Both the position numbers and the translations under genes were made by a program. A DNA stretch of 64,000 bases from Pseudomonas maumuensis. GTDB lineage: Bacteria; Pseudomonadota; Gammaproteobacteria; Pseudomonadales; Pseudomonadaceae. The DNA is taken from the NCBI RefSeq assembly GCF_019139675.1, contig NZ_CP077077.1:3100001-3164000 (forward strand). Reading direction: 5' to 3'. Under the pieces are notes generated by a model. The model saw only the letters and a list, made by a program, of their open reading frames with translations, was not told the DNA's origin and searched no databases. Below, piece after piece: positions 7,361 to 17,762 of the stretch. The stretch's first letter is position 1. Every line of letters starts with the position of its first letter.

Positions 7361-9604
7361 CTAACGCCCCGGCGGCCGATGCCGACGCTCGTGGTTCTCG
7401 GCCAGCCAGCCGCGCAACGCCTCGGCCGGCATCGGCCGCCCGAGCAGGAAGCCCTGCCCCTGGTCGCAACCGGCGTGGCGCAGGAAGTCGTACTGCTCCT
7501 GGGTCTCGATGCCTTCGGCGGTGATGCGAAACCCCAGGGCATGCCCGAGGTCGATGATCGCCCTGGCGATGGCCACCGCGTCGTCGTCGCCGGGCAAGTC
7601 CTTGATGAAGGCCCGGTCGATCTTCAAATGGTCGATCGGCAGCGCGCGCAGGTAGGCCAGTGACGAATAGCCGGTGCCGAAGTCGTCCACCGCCGTGGCC
7701 ACGCCCATGGCCTGCAACTGCGCCAGCACCGCACAGGCCTGCTGCTGGCTCTCCATCAACAGGCTCTCGGTGATTTCCACTTCCAGCAGATTGGCTGGCA
7801 GGCCATGGCGCTCCAGCGCCGAGGCAAGGCTGGTCACGTAATCGCTGCGCTCGATCTGCAACGCCGCGACGTTGATCGCCAACGGCCCGGGCAGACCATC
7901 ACAGGCACGCCATTCGGCCAACTGAGCGCAGGCAAGCTCCAGCACCCGCTCGCCGAGAGGGATGATCAGCCCGGTGCGCTCGGCCAGGGGAATGAATTCA
8001 CCCGGCGACACCAAGCCATGCTCTGGGTCGCGCCAGCGCAGCAAAGCCTCGACGCCCTCCAGCTGCCCGCTGAACAGGTCGACCTTGGGCTGATACCAGA
8101 GCTCGAACTCGTTGTGCTCCAGTGCCCGACGCAGGTTGCGCTCCAGCTCCAGGCGCTGCTGCAGGCGCTCGGTCATGTCCGGGTGATAGGGCCGCCAGGC
8201 ATCGCGCCCGGCCTCCTTGGCGGCATACATGGCGGTGTCGGCATGGCGCAGCAGGCTGTCGGCATCCTCGCCATGCTGCGGACACCAGGCCAGACCGATG
8301 CTGCCGGTGACCAGGGCGGCGTTGCCGTTGAGATCGAACGGCCGCTGCAGGCATCGCAACAAGGCACGGACTTGATGATTCACCTGCCCCTGCGCGCCCT
8401 GCAGCATGAACACGAACTCGTCGCCACCCAGGCGGCAGAGCCGGTCCTGGCTGTCCAGCTCCTGCAGGAAGCGTGCGGTTGCCTGCTGCAGCAACAGGTC
8501 GCCCATCGGGTGTCCCAGGCTGTCGTTGACCTGCTTGAAACCGTCGATGTCGAGCATCAGCACCGCCAGGCCATGGCCCTGTAGGATCGCAGCGCTCAGT
8601 TGCTGCTGGAACAGGATGCGATTGGGCAGCCCGGTGATGGTGTCATAGTGGGCCAGGCGCTCGAGCTGCGCCTGGTAGCGCTGCAGCTCGCGATTGCGTT
8701 GCTCGAGCAGGCGCTGCTTGCGATTGAGCTGTGCGACGAACAGGCTGAATACGCCCGTGCAGCTCAAGGCGAACAGGAACAGCGGCGAGCCGAACAGGTC
8801 CAGCCCCGACCAGCCACCGCGTGGCACGGCCACCAGTTGCCAGAGGCCACCCGGCACCTCCACGGTCATCTTCACCTGGGGCTCGTCGAACAGCCGTGGG
8901 TCGCCCCAGATCAGCGCGCCCTCGGCACCCTTGCCATCGCCGCCGCGCACGGCCAGCTCGAACTCGGTGTCCGGACGCAGCCCGGCCGTCAGCAGCAAGC
9001 GGTCGATATCGGCGACGATCGACACATTGCCCCAGTAGAACCGTACGCCGCGCTTGCCGGTGACGAACACCGGCCGCCGGTAGATCAGCGCCCGCCCGCC
9101 TTGATACAGCTGCAGCGGGCCGGCCAGCACCGGCTGGGCCTGCTCGCGCGCCGAGCGCAGCAGAGGAAACTGGTCCGGCAACTGGCGATAGTCCAGCCCG
9201 ATGAGCTGTTCATTCCCGGCCATCGGGTAGACATCGCTGATCACATCCCCCGGTGCCAACGCGATATGGCGCATGTAGGGCACCGACTGCAAGGCATCGC
9301 GGGCCATGCCATGGAAGTGCGCGGGGCTGATGCCGCCGTCGGCACTGATCAGTTGGGCGATGCCTTCGGCCTCGCCGAATGCCGCGCCCAGTTGCGCTTC
9401 CAACGCACCACGCATCCCCGCCAGACGCGCCGCCAGGTTGCCCAGTTGCTCACTGCGCTCGCGCTGCGCATCGAGGTGTCCCAGAGCGACCGAAAGGCCG
9501 ATACCCACCAAGGCAAGGCCGACTGGCAGCAGGCGACTCAGCGAGTGGCGCAACGTCCCGGACGGGGGGGATGTAGGTTCAGGAGAATGCTGGGGAATGA
9601 TCAT
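7361..9604 (-). CDS. Membrane-bound bifunctional GGDEF-EAL protein with periplasmic CHASE-like sensor
   Basis: The product is 747 residues. A membrane segment at about 25-42 is followed by a periplasmic region that looks CHASE-like (about 45-265), a second membrane segment (about 270-292), a short coiled linker, GGDEF (intact motif at 393-397) and EAL. The EAL domain has GVEALLRW at 519-521, DDFGTGYSSL and the AEGIET loop, so both active sites look intact. The primary inhibitory site RxxD before GGDEF is absent: the matching positions read DSQD. It probably makes or hydrolyses c-di-GMP in response to an external signal. It converges on the polysaccharide operon, so control of that polysaccharide is an attractive but unproven idea. 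Confidence 0.93.
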   Translation of the reverse strand: MIIPQHSPEPTSPPSGTLRHSLSRLLPVGLALVGIGLSVALGHLDAQRERSEQLGNLAARLAGMRGALEAQLGAAFGEAEGIAQLISADGGISPAHFHGMARDALQSVPYMRHIALAPGDVISDVYPMAGNEQLIGLDYRQLPDQFPLLRSAREQAQPVLAGPLQLYQGGRALIYRRPVFVTGKRGVRFYWGNVSIVADIDRLLLTAGLRPDTEFELAVRGGDGKGAEGALIWGDPRLFDEPQVKMTVEVPGGLWQLVAVPRGGWSGLDLFGSPLFLFALSCTGVFSLFVAQLNRKQRLLEQRNRELQRYQAQLERLAHYDTITGLPNRILFQQQLSAAILQGHGLAVLMLDIDGFKQVNDSLGHPMGDLLLQQATARFLQELDSQDRLCRLGGDEFVFMLQGAQGQVNHQVRALLRCLQRPFDLNGNAALVTGSIGLAWCPQHGEDADSLLRHADTAMYAAKEAGRDAWRPYHPDMTERLQQRLELERNLRRALEHNEFELWYQPKVDLFSGQLEGVEALLRWRDPEHGLVSPGEFIPLAERTGLIIPLGERVLELACAQLAEWRACDGLPGPLAINVAALQIERSDYVTSLASALERHGLPANLLEVEITESLLMESQQQACAVLAQLQAMGVATAVDDFGTGYSSLAYLRALPIDHLKIDRAFIKDLPGDDDAVAIARAIIDLGHALGFRITAEGIETQEQYDFLRHAGCDQGQGFLLGRPMPAEALRGWLAENHERRHRPPGR

Positions 9605-9773
9605 AGGCAGGTGATGATGGTCGACTCAGCAGTTATCGGCGCTGCGCGGCTAATATTGAGGCCTGTTTTGCCGACGCGCGACACGCCGGCGCCAGGCTGG
9701 CAATTTCCAGGCAGTCGGCGCATGCTCGCAAGCTGAAGCGTTTCATCATCCGGATTTGAGAGGTGCAGTACCC

Positions 9774-11393
9774 ATGGACCGTCTGCTCGATTCGCTGTTT
9801 CCCACCCCCGAGGACATCCCGCAAGCCTGGCGCCTGGGCGCGCCCCTGGAGCAACGCGACTATCTGGTCAATGGTGAGCTCCGACATTGGGACGGCCCCC
9901 TGGCCACCGTGCGCAGCCCAGTCTGGCTCAAGGAAGGCGACAGCGAACGCCAGGTCATCCTCGGCAGCGCCCCGCTGCTTGACGCCGACACCGCGCTGAC
10001 GGCCCTCGACGCTGCCGTCGCCGCCTACGACAAGGGCCGCGGTGCCTGGCCGAACATGCGCGTGGCCGAGCGTATCGGGCATGTCGAAGCCTTCCTGGCG
10101 CGCATGCGCGAGCAGCGCACGGCGGTGGTCAAGCTGTTGATGTGGGAGATCGGCAAGAACCTCAAGGACTCGGAGAAGGAGTTCGATCGTACCTGCGACT
10201 ACATCGTCGACACTATCGAAGCACTCAAGGATCTCGACCGCCGCTCTAGCCGCTTCGAGCTCGAGCAGGGCACCCTCGGCCAGATCCGCCGGGCACCGTT
10301 GGGCGTGGCGCTGTGCATGGGCCCGTACAACTATCCGCTCAACGAGACTTTCACCACGCTGATCCCGGCGCTGATCATGGGCAACACCGTGGTGTTCAAG
10401 CCGGCCAAATTCGGTGTGCTGCTGATTCGCCCGCTGCTCGAAGCCTTCCGCGACAGCTTCCCGCCCGGGGTGATCAACGTGATCTACGGGCGTGGCCGTG
10501 AGACCGTCAGCGCGCTGATGGCCAGCGGCAAGGTCGACGTGTTCGCCTTCATCGGCACGCACAAGGCCGCCAGCGACCTGAAGAAGCTTCACCCACGCCC
10601 GCACCGCCTGCGCGCGGCGCTGGGCCTGGACGCCAAGAACCCCGGTATCGTCCTGCCCCAGGTCGACCTCGACAACGCCGTCGAGGAGGCCGTCACCGGC
10701 GCCCTGTCGTTCAACGGCCAGCGTTGCACCGCGTTGAAGATCCTGTTCGTCCACGAGGACGTGGTCGATGCATTCCTCGACAAGTTCCAGCGCAAGCTCG
10801 CCGCGCTCAAGCCCGGCATGCCCTGGGAGCCCGGCGTGGCGCTGACGCCGCTGCCGGAGCCTGGCAAGCTCGACTACCTCGACGCCCTGGTGGCCGACGC
10901 CACTGCCAAGGGCGCCCGGGTGCTCAACGAGGGCGGTGGGCAGAGCCGCGGCTCGTTCTTCTACCCTGCGCTGCTCTACCCGGTCAGCCAGGACATGCGC
11001 GTCTATCACGAGGAACAGTTCGGCCCGCTGGTGCCGGTGGTGCCCTACCGCGACCTGCAGAGCGTGATCGACTACGTGCTCGATTCCGACTACGGCCAGC
11101 AGTTGAGCCTGTTCGGCAACGACCCGCAGACCATCGGCGCGCTGGTCGATACCTTCGCCAACCAGGTCGGCCGGATCAACCTCAACGCCCAGTGCCAGCG
11201 TGGGCCGGATACCTACCCGTTCAACGGCCGCAAGAACAGCGCCGAGGGGACCTTGTCGGTGCATGACGCATTGCGCGTGTTTTCCATTCGCACCTTGGTC
11301 GCGACCAAGTTCCAGGAAGCGAACAAGGAGTTGATCAGCGAGATCATCCGTAACCGGCAGTCGAGCTTCCTGACCACCGACTACATCTTCTGA
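9774..11393 (+). CDS. Aldehyde dehydrogenase family, GapN-like (non-phosphorylating glyceraldehyde-3-phosphate dehydrogenase type)
   Basis: The product is 539 residues of the aldehyde dehydrogenase superfamily. It has the PYNYP motif, the catalytic Cys in FNGQRCTALK (C318) and EEQFGP near the cofactor site. Proteins of this sequence type in Pseudomonas are usually annotated as NADP-dependent glyceraldehyde-3-phosphate dehydrogenase; I have that from memory and no substrate proof. The general-base Glu of the canonical LELGGK motif is not present: here it reads LGLDAKNP, with Gly284 at the Glu position. The ATG at 9774 is preferred because GAGAGG lies 10 bases upstream. It is divergent from the GGDEF-EAL gene. 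Confidence 0.8.
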   Translation: MDRLLDSLFPTPEDIPQAWRLGAPLEQRDYLVNGELRHWDGPLATVRSPVWLKEGDSERQVILGSAPLLDADTALTALDAAVAAYDKGRGAWPNMRVAERIGHVEAFLARMREQRTAVVKLLMWEIGKNLKDSEKEFDRTCDYIVDTIEALKDLDRRSSRFELEQGTLGQIRRAPLGVALCMGPYNYPLNETFTTLIPALIMGNTVVFKPAKFGVLLIRPLLEAFRDSFPPGVINVIYGRGRETVSALMASGKVDVFAFIGTHKAASDLKKLHPRPHRLRAALGLDAKNPGIVLPQVDLDNAVEEAVTGALSFNGQRCTALKILFVHEDVVDAFLDKFQRKLAALKPGMPWEPGVALTPLPEPGKLDYLDALVADATAKGARVLNEGGGQSRGSFFYPALLYPVSQDMRVYHEEQFGPLVPVVPYRDLQSVIDYVLDSDYGQQLSLFGNDPQTIGALVDTFANQVGRINLNAQCQRGPDTYPFNGRKNSAEGTLSVHDALRVFSIRTLVATKFQEANKELISEIIRNRQSSFLTTDYIF

Positions 11394-11409
11394 ACAATTC
11401 GCCTGATCA

Positions 11410-11527
11410 GGGCTGCTGCGCAGCCCATCGCCGCGGTTCGTCGCCACGACAAGCCGGCTCCCACACCGACCGCGCCGCCCTCAAGCCAAGCGCCATCCCT
11501 GTGGGAGCCGGCTTGCCGGCGATGGGG
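11410..11527. repeat. Composite REP element with paired inverted cores
   Basis: A GGGCTGC-TGC-GCAGCCC stem-loop (11410-11426) is followed by inverted REP cores: CAAGCCGGCTCCCACA at 11450-11465 and its exact complement at 11500-11515. The same module occurs at 17625-17738, 42273-42373 and 46965-47059. It probably ends transcription of the GapN-like gene. The remaining bases to 11650 hold the promoter region of the next gene, in which I see no clear -35/-10 pair. Confidence 0.8.
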
Positions 11528-11650
11528 CGCAACGCGGCCCGTTGTTTTTATAGAGAATCGATATAAAGCAAGTGTCGATTTTCCAGGCTCATGAGCGACT
11601 CTAATCACCAAGGTGTTGCAACCCACCCCACGTGAAAGGAGATTACGCAA

Positions 11651-12118
11651 ATGGCAGCCAAGCCCATCCCCGAAGGCCAGCACAGCCTGACCCCGTACCT
11701 CGGCATCAAGGACGCCGCCAAGGCCATCGAGTTCTACAAGAAGGCCTTTGGCGCCGTCGAGATGTTCCGCCTCGAAGGCCCTGACGGCAGCATCGGCCAT
11801 GCCGAGTTGAAAATCGGCGACTCCTCGCTGATGCTCGGCTCGCCCTGCGACATGGAGGGCGGCCTCATACCCAGCGAGACCATCGAGACTCCGGCGGTCG
11901 GCCTGCACCTGTATGTCGAGGACTGCGACAAAGTCTATGCCCAGGCCTTGCGCGCTGGCGCGACAGCAATACGCGAAGTCCAGGACCAGTTCTACGGCGA
12001 CCGCAGCGGCACCCTGAAGGATCCGTTCAACAACATGTGGTTCGTCTCTACCCACAAGGAAGACCTCAGCCCCGAGGAAATCCGCGCCCGCGCCGCCAAA
12101 CTGTTCGGCGGCCAGTGA
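11651..12118 (+). CDS. VOC (glyoxalase/PhnB-like) superfamily protein
   Basis: The product is 155 residues with the paired beta-alpha-beta-beta-beta layout of the vicinal oxygen chelate fold. LTPYLGIKDAAKAIEFYKKAFGAVE opens the first module, and VGLHLYVEDCDKVYAQALRAGA opens the second. The segment YGDRSGTLKDPFNNMWFVSTH is typical of PhnB-like members. No enzymatic function is established for most of this subgroup. It has a good ribosome-binding site (AAAGGAG) and stands alone between two repeat regions. Confidence 0.8.
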   Translation: MAAKPIPEGQHSLTPYLGIKDAAKAIEFYKKAFGAVEMFRLEGPDGSIGHAELKIGDSSLMLGSPCDMEGGLIPSETIETPAVGLHLYVEDCDKVYAQALRAGATAIREVQDQFYGDRSGTLKDPFNNMWFVSTHKEDLSPEEIRARAAKLFGGQ

Positions 12119-12120
12119 GC

Positions 12121-12200
12121 GGCAGGCTCCAGGCTGCAAGCTTCAAGTTGAAAGCCGCCGCGCTTTGCCTGAAGCTTGAGGCTTGTAGCTTGGAGCTGCC
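12121..12200. repeat. Imperfect inverted repeat rich in AAGCTTC/GAAGCTT
   Basis: The stretch GGCTCCAGGCTGCAAGCTTCAAG is mirrored by CTTGAGGCTTGTAGCTTGGAGC with a few mismatches, giving a long stem around the GC-rich centre. It lies immediately after the VOC gene and ends at the ribosome-binding site of the next gene. It probably acts as a terminator or is a dispersed intergenic repeat. Confidence 0.6.
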
Positions 12201-12205
12201 CCTCA

Positions 12206-13399
12206 ATGCGAATCATCGAAAAATCCGGCGCCCTGGTGCGCAGCCTGACCCCGGCAGAGGACGAACTGCTGGTGGGCTTCGCCCGCGGCACCCTCACCGG
12301 CCCGCGCCTGTTGCAGGCCAACCAATGGCTGATGAAGATACGCAGCGCCAACCAATGGCTGGCCTGCGATTGCCGCAAGGACGCCCTGCCGGTGCTCAAC
12401 GTCTCGTTGAACGGCAGCACCGGCACCCTGTTCCTGCGCAACAACCCCGACACTCCCGAGCACACCCCAGGCTGCCCGTTCAGCAAGGATGAGCGCGAGG
12501 CCGGCGAACGCGCCGAGGAAAGCGTCGCCCCCGCGGCCTGGCTGGCACCGGATGCACCACTGCGCCTGCTCGGCGACTATCGCCGTGCCGCTGACGGCGA
12601 AGCGCCGGCAACGCCACGCGAGCCTGGCGAACGCCGCGAACAGCAGCGCCTGCTGTCACTGCTGCTGACCTGGATCGAGGCCAGCGGCCTGAACGTCTAC
12701 GCCACCCACCTGAAGAAAGATCTCACCGCGCAGTTCGCCGACCTGCGCACCGTTGCCGGCCGCTATCCCCTGCTGGAGCGGGTACCCGCCAGCAACTACC
12801 TGGAAACCCGCCTGGACATGAAGCACATGATGATGCTCAAGGCGCGCCTGCGCGAGGCCACGGTGTTCGGCAAGCATCGCCGGCACGGCCTGTTGCTCGA
12901 CTGCGTCGACCAGGTCAAGGGGCGCAAGCTGTTCAACAACCGCAGCGAGGACGGTTTCGACTTCCAGGGTCACCACCAGTACTGGGGCGGCAACCGCGCC
13001 AGCGGGCCACTGCTGGCCCTGGCGCTGTATTCGCCGGCCACCGCTGGCAGCCATTTCTACGAGCTGATCCATGTTGCCAGCGTGCCGGTGCTGTCGCGCG
13101 GGCAACTGTTCCCGGTGTACCGCGACGAAGAGCGCGAGCCGCTCAAGGCGCTGGTGTCGCTGATCGACTGGATGGCCGGCAAGGGCGTCAAGGTGCTGAT
13201 GCGCCGCCCGGTGATCGGCGGCCAGGTGATGGACGAACTGGTGCTGACCTCGGACCAGGACCGGGTGCTCTCGGTGTCGTTGCTGGAGCAGCCGATCGGG
13301 CCGGAGCCGGATGCCGAGAACTTCAAGCGCTATGCCGACTTCAAGAGCCTGGACACCTTCCGCAAGTATGTGGCCGGATTCTTCATGCGCGAACGCTGA
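12206..13399 (+). CDS. Protein of unknown function with a CxC...HxxxC cluster
   Basis: The product is 397 residues and I do not recognise it with certainty. The N-terminal part holds ACDC (C54, C56) followed by EHTPGCPF (H86, C90), which could form one zinc site. That pattern is reminiscent of DUF1173-type proteins, but I cannot confirm membership. The rest appears soluble, with an alternating helix-strand pattern and no membrane segment. The start at 12206 has GGAG about 10 bases upstream. Cytoplasmic location is assumed. Confidence 0.7.
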   Translation: MRIIEKSGALVRSLTPAEDELLVGFARGTLTGPRLLQANQWLMKIRSANQWLACDCRKDALPVLNVSLNGSTGTLFLRNNPDTPEHTPGCPFSKDEREAGERAEESVAPAAWLAPDAPLRLLGDYRRAADGEAPATPREPGERREQQRLLSLLLTWIEASGLNVYATHLKKDLTAQFADLRTVAGRYPLLERVPASNYLETRLDMKHMMMLKARLREATVFGKHRRHGLLLDCVDQVKGRKLFNNRSEDGFDFQGHHQYWGGNRASGPLLALALYSPATAGSHFYELIHVASVPVLSRGQLFPVYRDEEREPLKALVSLIDWMAGKGVKVLMRRPVIGGQVMDELVLTSDQDRVLSVSLLEQPIGPEPDAENFKRYADFKSLDTFRKYVAGFFMRER

Positions 13400-13406
13400 A
13401 CAGGCC

Positions 13407-13437
13407 TCACAAGGGCCGATTTGCACGGCCCTTGTGA
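13407..13437. terminator. Bidirectional terminator-like hairpin
   Basis: A perfect 11-bp stem (TCACAAGGGCC and its complement) with a nine-base loop lies between two converging genes. It lacks a strong T-tract on either side. A REP-type hairpin GCGGG-CTTGT-CCCGC follows at about 13440-13454. Confidence 0.6.
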
Positions 13438-13466
13438 GAGCGGGCTTGTCCCGCGATGACGCCGGG

Positions 13467-14615
13467 CTAGAACGCCGCCTTGAAGATCGCCTCGATCTCC
13501 ACCTGGCTGGCCACCCGTGGATTGGTCAGCCCACAGGCATCCTTCAGCGCATTGGCCGCCAGCACCGGCACATCCTCGACCTTGGCTCCCAGTTCCGCGA
13601 GCCCTGCCGGAATGCCAATGGCCGCCCCCAGGTGCTCGATGGCCGAAATCGCGGCGCTGGCCCCCTGCTCGGCGTCCAGCCCGCACACCTTCACACCCAT
13701 GGCCCTGGCCACGTCACGCAGCCGTGCGGCGCTGCCCTTGGCGTTGAAACGCTGCACATGGGGCAGCAGCACCGCGTTGCACACGCCATGGGGCAAGTCG
13801 TAGAAGCCACCCAACTGGTGGGCCATGGCATGCACGTAGCCGAGCGAGGCATTATTGAACGCCATACCCGCGAGGAACTGGGCGTAGGCCATGTTCTCCC
13901 GCGCCACCAGGTCACCGCCGTCGGCGACGGCCTGGCGCAGGTTGTCGCTGATCAAGCCGATGGCCTTGAGCGCACAGGCGTCGGTGATCGGCGTGGCGGC
14001 GGTGGATACGTAGGCCTCGATGGCATGGGTCAAGGCATCCATGCCCGTGGCGGCGGTGAGCCCCTTGGGCATGTCGACCATCAACGCAGGATCGTTCACC
14101 GAGAGGATCGGGGTGACGTTGCGATCGACGATGGCCATTTTCACGTGGCGCGCCTCGTCGGTGATAATGCAGAAACGGGTCATCTCGCTGGCGGTACCCG
14201 CCGTGGTGTTGATCGCGATCAGCGGCAGCTGTGGCTTGCTCGAACGATCCACGCCCTCGTAGTCGCTGATATGTCCACCGTTGGTGGCGCACAGCGCGAT
14301 GCCCTTGGCGCAGTCATGGGGAGATCCACCGCCCAGGGAGATCACGCAGTCGCAGCCCTCGCCGCGCAGCATCGCCAGGCCCGCCTCGACGTTGGCGATG
14401 CTCGGGTTGGGCTTGGCGCCGTCGAACACCCGCGAATCGATGTCGCGCATGGCCAGCATGCCGGCGATGCGCTCGGCCACGCCAGCCTTGGCCAGCCCGA
14501 CGTCGGTGACGATCAGCGCCTTGCGCAGGCCATAACCGGCGATCGTCGTCATCGCCTCCTCCAGGCAGTCGATGCCCATGATGTTTACGGCGGGGATGAA
14601 AAACGTGCTGCTCAT
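13467..14615 (-). CDS. Iron-containing (group III) alcohol dehydrogenase
   Basis: The product is 382 residues, the standard length for Fe-dependent alcohol dehydrogenases. It has the NAD-binding [11 protein letters not shown] motif, [26 protein letters not shown] and [16 protein letters not shown]. The last two supply the Asp and His metal ligands. It resembles YiaY/ErcA-type enzymes. The substrate cannot be predicted; the gene is downstream of ilvA on the same strand with an 80-base gap but need not be functionally linked to it. Confidence 0.9.
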   Translation of the reverse strand: MSSTFFIPAVNIMGIDCLEEAMTTIAGYGLRKALIVTDVGLAKAGVAERIAGMLAMRDIDSRVFDGAKPNPSIANVEAGLAMLRGEGCDCVISLGGGSPHDCAKGIALCATNGGHISDYEGVDRSSKPQLPLIAINTTAGTASEMTRFCIITDEARHVKMAIVDRNVTPILSVNDPALMVDMPKGLTAATGMDALTHAIEAYVSTAATPITDACALKAIGLISDNLRQAVADGGDLVARENMAYAQFLAGMAFNNASLGYVHAMAHQLGGFYDLPHGVCNAVLLPHVQRFNAKGSAARLRDVARAMGVKVCGLDAEQGASAAISAIEHLGAAIGIPAGLAELGAKVEDVPVLAANALKDACGLTNPRVASQVEIEAIFKAAF

Positions 14616-14695
14616 GGCCGGGTCCTCTCAAGCTGACGGTAGTTTTCAGCATCCGCCGGAATGGCCAGAGGGGCATTGATCCAGCGCAAGCCGGC

Positions 14696-16258
<1,563 letters not shown>

Positions 16259-16304
16259 CGATGACTCCTGGTTTTGTTGTCGTGCCCAGGAGTCAGAGAG
16301 AAGA

Positions 16305-16365
16305 AACCCGCCTCCAGGGCGGGTTCAGTGCATGTGTGCGCTAGCCCGCCAATCTGATAATGGCG
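16305..16365 (-). promoter_or_regulatory. ilvA transcription attenuator (terminator and competing antiterminator)
   Basis: Read on the minus strand, a perfect 8-bp stem AACCCGCC/GGCGGGTT (16318-16325 with 16305-16312) with a five-base loop is followed by the pyrimidine run TCTTCTCTC: an intrinsic terminator inside the ilvA leader. Upstream, GGCGGG at the end of the leader ORF (about 16345-16350) can pair either with CCGCC inside the leader codons or with CCCGCC of the terminator. This is the classic 1:2, 2:3, 3:4 attenuator geometry. Ribosome stalling at the Ile codons would block segment 1 and favour the antiterminator. Confidence 0.8.
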
Positions 16366-16406
16366 GTAATAATGCTGAGGGCACTACGCTGCGGGAATAG
16401 GTTCAT
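16341..16406 (-). CDS. ilvA leader peptide, isoleucine-rich
   Basis: This 21-codon ORF ends in SALSIITAIIRLAG, with four Ile codons in a six-codon stretch that also holds Thr, just before the attenuator stems. That composition is what an isoleucine-sensing leader requires. The ATG at 16404-16406 has only a weak Shine-Dalgarno. An in-frame ATG at 16473-16475 (44 residues) is an alternative start. Either start keeps the regulatory codons. The rest of the 352-base gap to fecR holds a possible -35 TTGACT near 16440 but no clear -10. Confidence 0.75.
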   Translation of the reverse strand: MNLFPQRSALSIITAIIRLAG

Positions 16407-16610
16407 GGGCAGGGAAACTAGCGTGCGGCGTAAGAAGAAGTCAAGGCTTGGCACTACCGCCCTTGTCGGCGCCATAGAGTACCTGCCCTGTCGCAGATGA
16501 CACCCAACCGCAGATACGACGAAAAAACGCACAATTGATAGTCATTCGCCATTAACTCGTTCTCGCAGACCCCCGCTCGGGGGTAGAATGCCGCAAAACC
16601 GGGAGCCGCG

Positions 16611-17612
16611 ATGAATCAGGACCGCCACATTCCAAGCGAAGACGATGCAATTACCGACGCCGCCGCGCATTGGTGCATGCGCCTGCACGCCGACGATTGC
16701 ACGGTGGCCGAGCGCGAGGCGTTCGGCCAATGGCTGGCGACCGACCCACGGCATGCCGAGGAATACCAGGCGATGCTGGAAATCTGGGACACCGCCGACC
16801 TGCTGCCGCGCAACGCCCAGGTAATTCCGCTGCCCGTGCGGCGTCCGGCACCGGCGCGGCACTGGCGCCCCTTCGCCTCCGCCGCGGCCATCGCCCTCCT
16901 GGCCCTGCCGCTGGCCGGCTGGGTCGGTTGGGAACAGGGCTGGCTGCCCAACAGCTACCAGCATTTCGAAGCCACCGACCACCTGCGGCAGGTACGCCTG
17001 AGCGACGGCAGCAGCGTCGAGCTGAACCTCAACAGCGAACTGCGTTTCCTGAACTTCAAGGACGAACGCCGCGTCACCCTGATCGAGGGCGAGGCGTTCT
17101 TCAAGGTCACCCACGACAGCAGCCACCCGTTCATCGTCCACGCCGCCAACGGCCAGACCCGGGTCACCGGCACCCAGTTCAACGTGTGGAAGTATCAGGA
17201 CCAGGTCAAGGTGACGCTGGTGGAAGGCTCGGTGCTGGTCAGCAGCGGCGGCAACTCCGGTGGCTACCGCCTTGGCCCGGGCATGCAGGCCAGCTACCAC
17301 AAGGGTGACTTCGAACCCGAGCTGAACCAGAGCGACGACTACGCCAACAGTCTGGCCTGGCGCAGCGGCAGGCTGGTGCTGGACAACCTCAGCCTCGGCC
17401 AGGCGCTACCGGTGATCAACCGCTACCTGGACAAGCCACTCGTGCTGGCCGACGACAGCACGGCCAGCATCCGCATCAGTGGCATCTACAGCACCCGCGA
17501 GGTCGAACGCCTGGTCGACACGCTGCCCAAGGTGCTGCCGGTGTACCTGACCCGCAGCAAGGACGGCAGTACCGTCCTCAACCGCATCGTGCCGGCGCCG
17601 ACTCGCGGCTGA
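16611..17612 (+). CDS. FecR-type anti-sigma factor / transmembrane regulator, without adjacent FecI
   Basis: The product is 333 residues. The cytoplasmic N-terminus (DUF4880-like, with WLATDPRHAEEYQAM) is followed by one membrane segment at about 86-105 and a periplasmic FecR domain (VRLSDGSSVELNLNSELRFL, GEAFFKVTHD, VTGTQFNV). The C-terminal 70 residues resemble an STN-type module (LDNLSLGQALPVINRYLDKPL). FecR proteins relay a signal from a TonB receptor to an ECF sigma factor. Neither a FecI nor a receptor is adjacent: the neighbours are ilvA (divergent) and an antiporter gene. It probably works with a partner encoded elsewhere. Confidence 0.9.
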   Translation: MNQDRHIPSEDDAITDAAAHWCMRLHADDCTVAEREAFGQWLATDPRHAEEYQAMLEIWDTADLLPRNAQVIPLPVRRPAPARHWRPFASAAAIALLALPLAGWVGWEQGWLPNSYQHFEATDHLRQVRLSDGSSVELNLNSELRFLNFKDERRVTLIEGEAFFKVTHDSSHPFIVHAANGQTRVTGTQFNVWKYQDQVKVTLVEGSVLVSSGGNSGGYRLGPGMQASYHKGDFEPELNQSDDYANSLAWRSGRLVLDNLSLGQALPVINRYLDKPLVLADDSTASIRISGIYSTREVERLVDTLPKVLPVYLTRSKDGSTVLNRIVPAPTRG

Positions 17613-17624
17613 ATCCGCGATCTG

Positions 17625-17738
17625 GGGCCGCCCTGCGGCCCATCGCCGGCAAGCCGGCTCCCACAGGCGATCACATGCCCCTGTGGGAGCCAGCTCGTCG
17701 TGGCGACGAACCGCGGCGAAAGGGCTGCAAAGCAGCCC
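17625..17738. repeat. Composite REP element with terminator-like stems at both ends
   Basis: On the left is GGGCCGC-CCT-GCGGCCC (17625-17641), and on the right GGGCTGC-AAA-GCAGCCC (17722-17738). On the minus strand the right stem-loop is followed by TTTCGCC. Between them are inverted REP cores GGCTCCCACAGG (17656-17667) and its complement (17680-17691). The left stem serves fecR and the right stem the converging antiporter gene. Confidence 0.8.
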
Positions 17739-17762
17739 CGGCGGTATCAGCTCAAACCCTGA

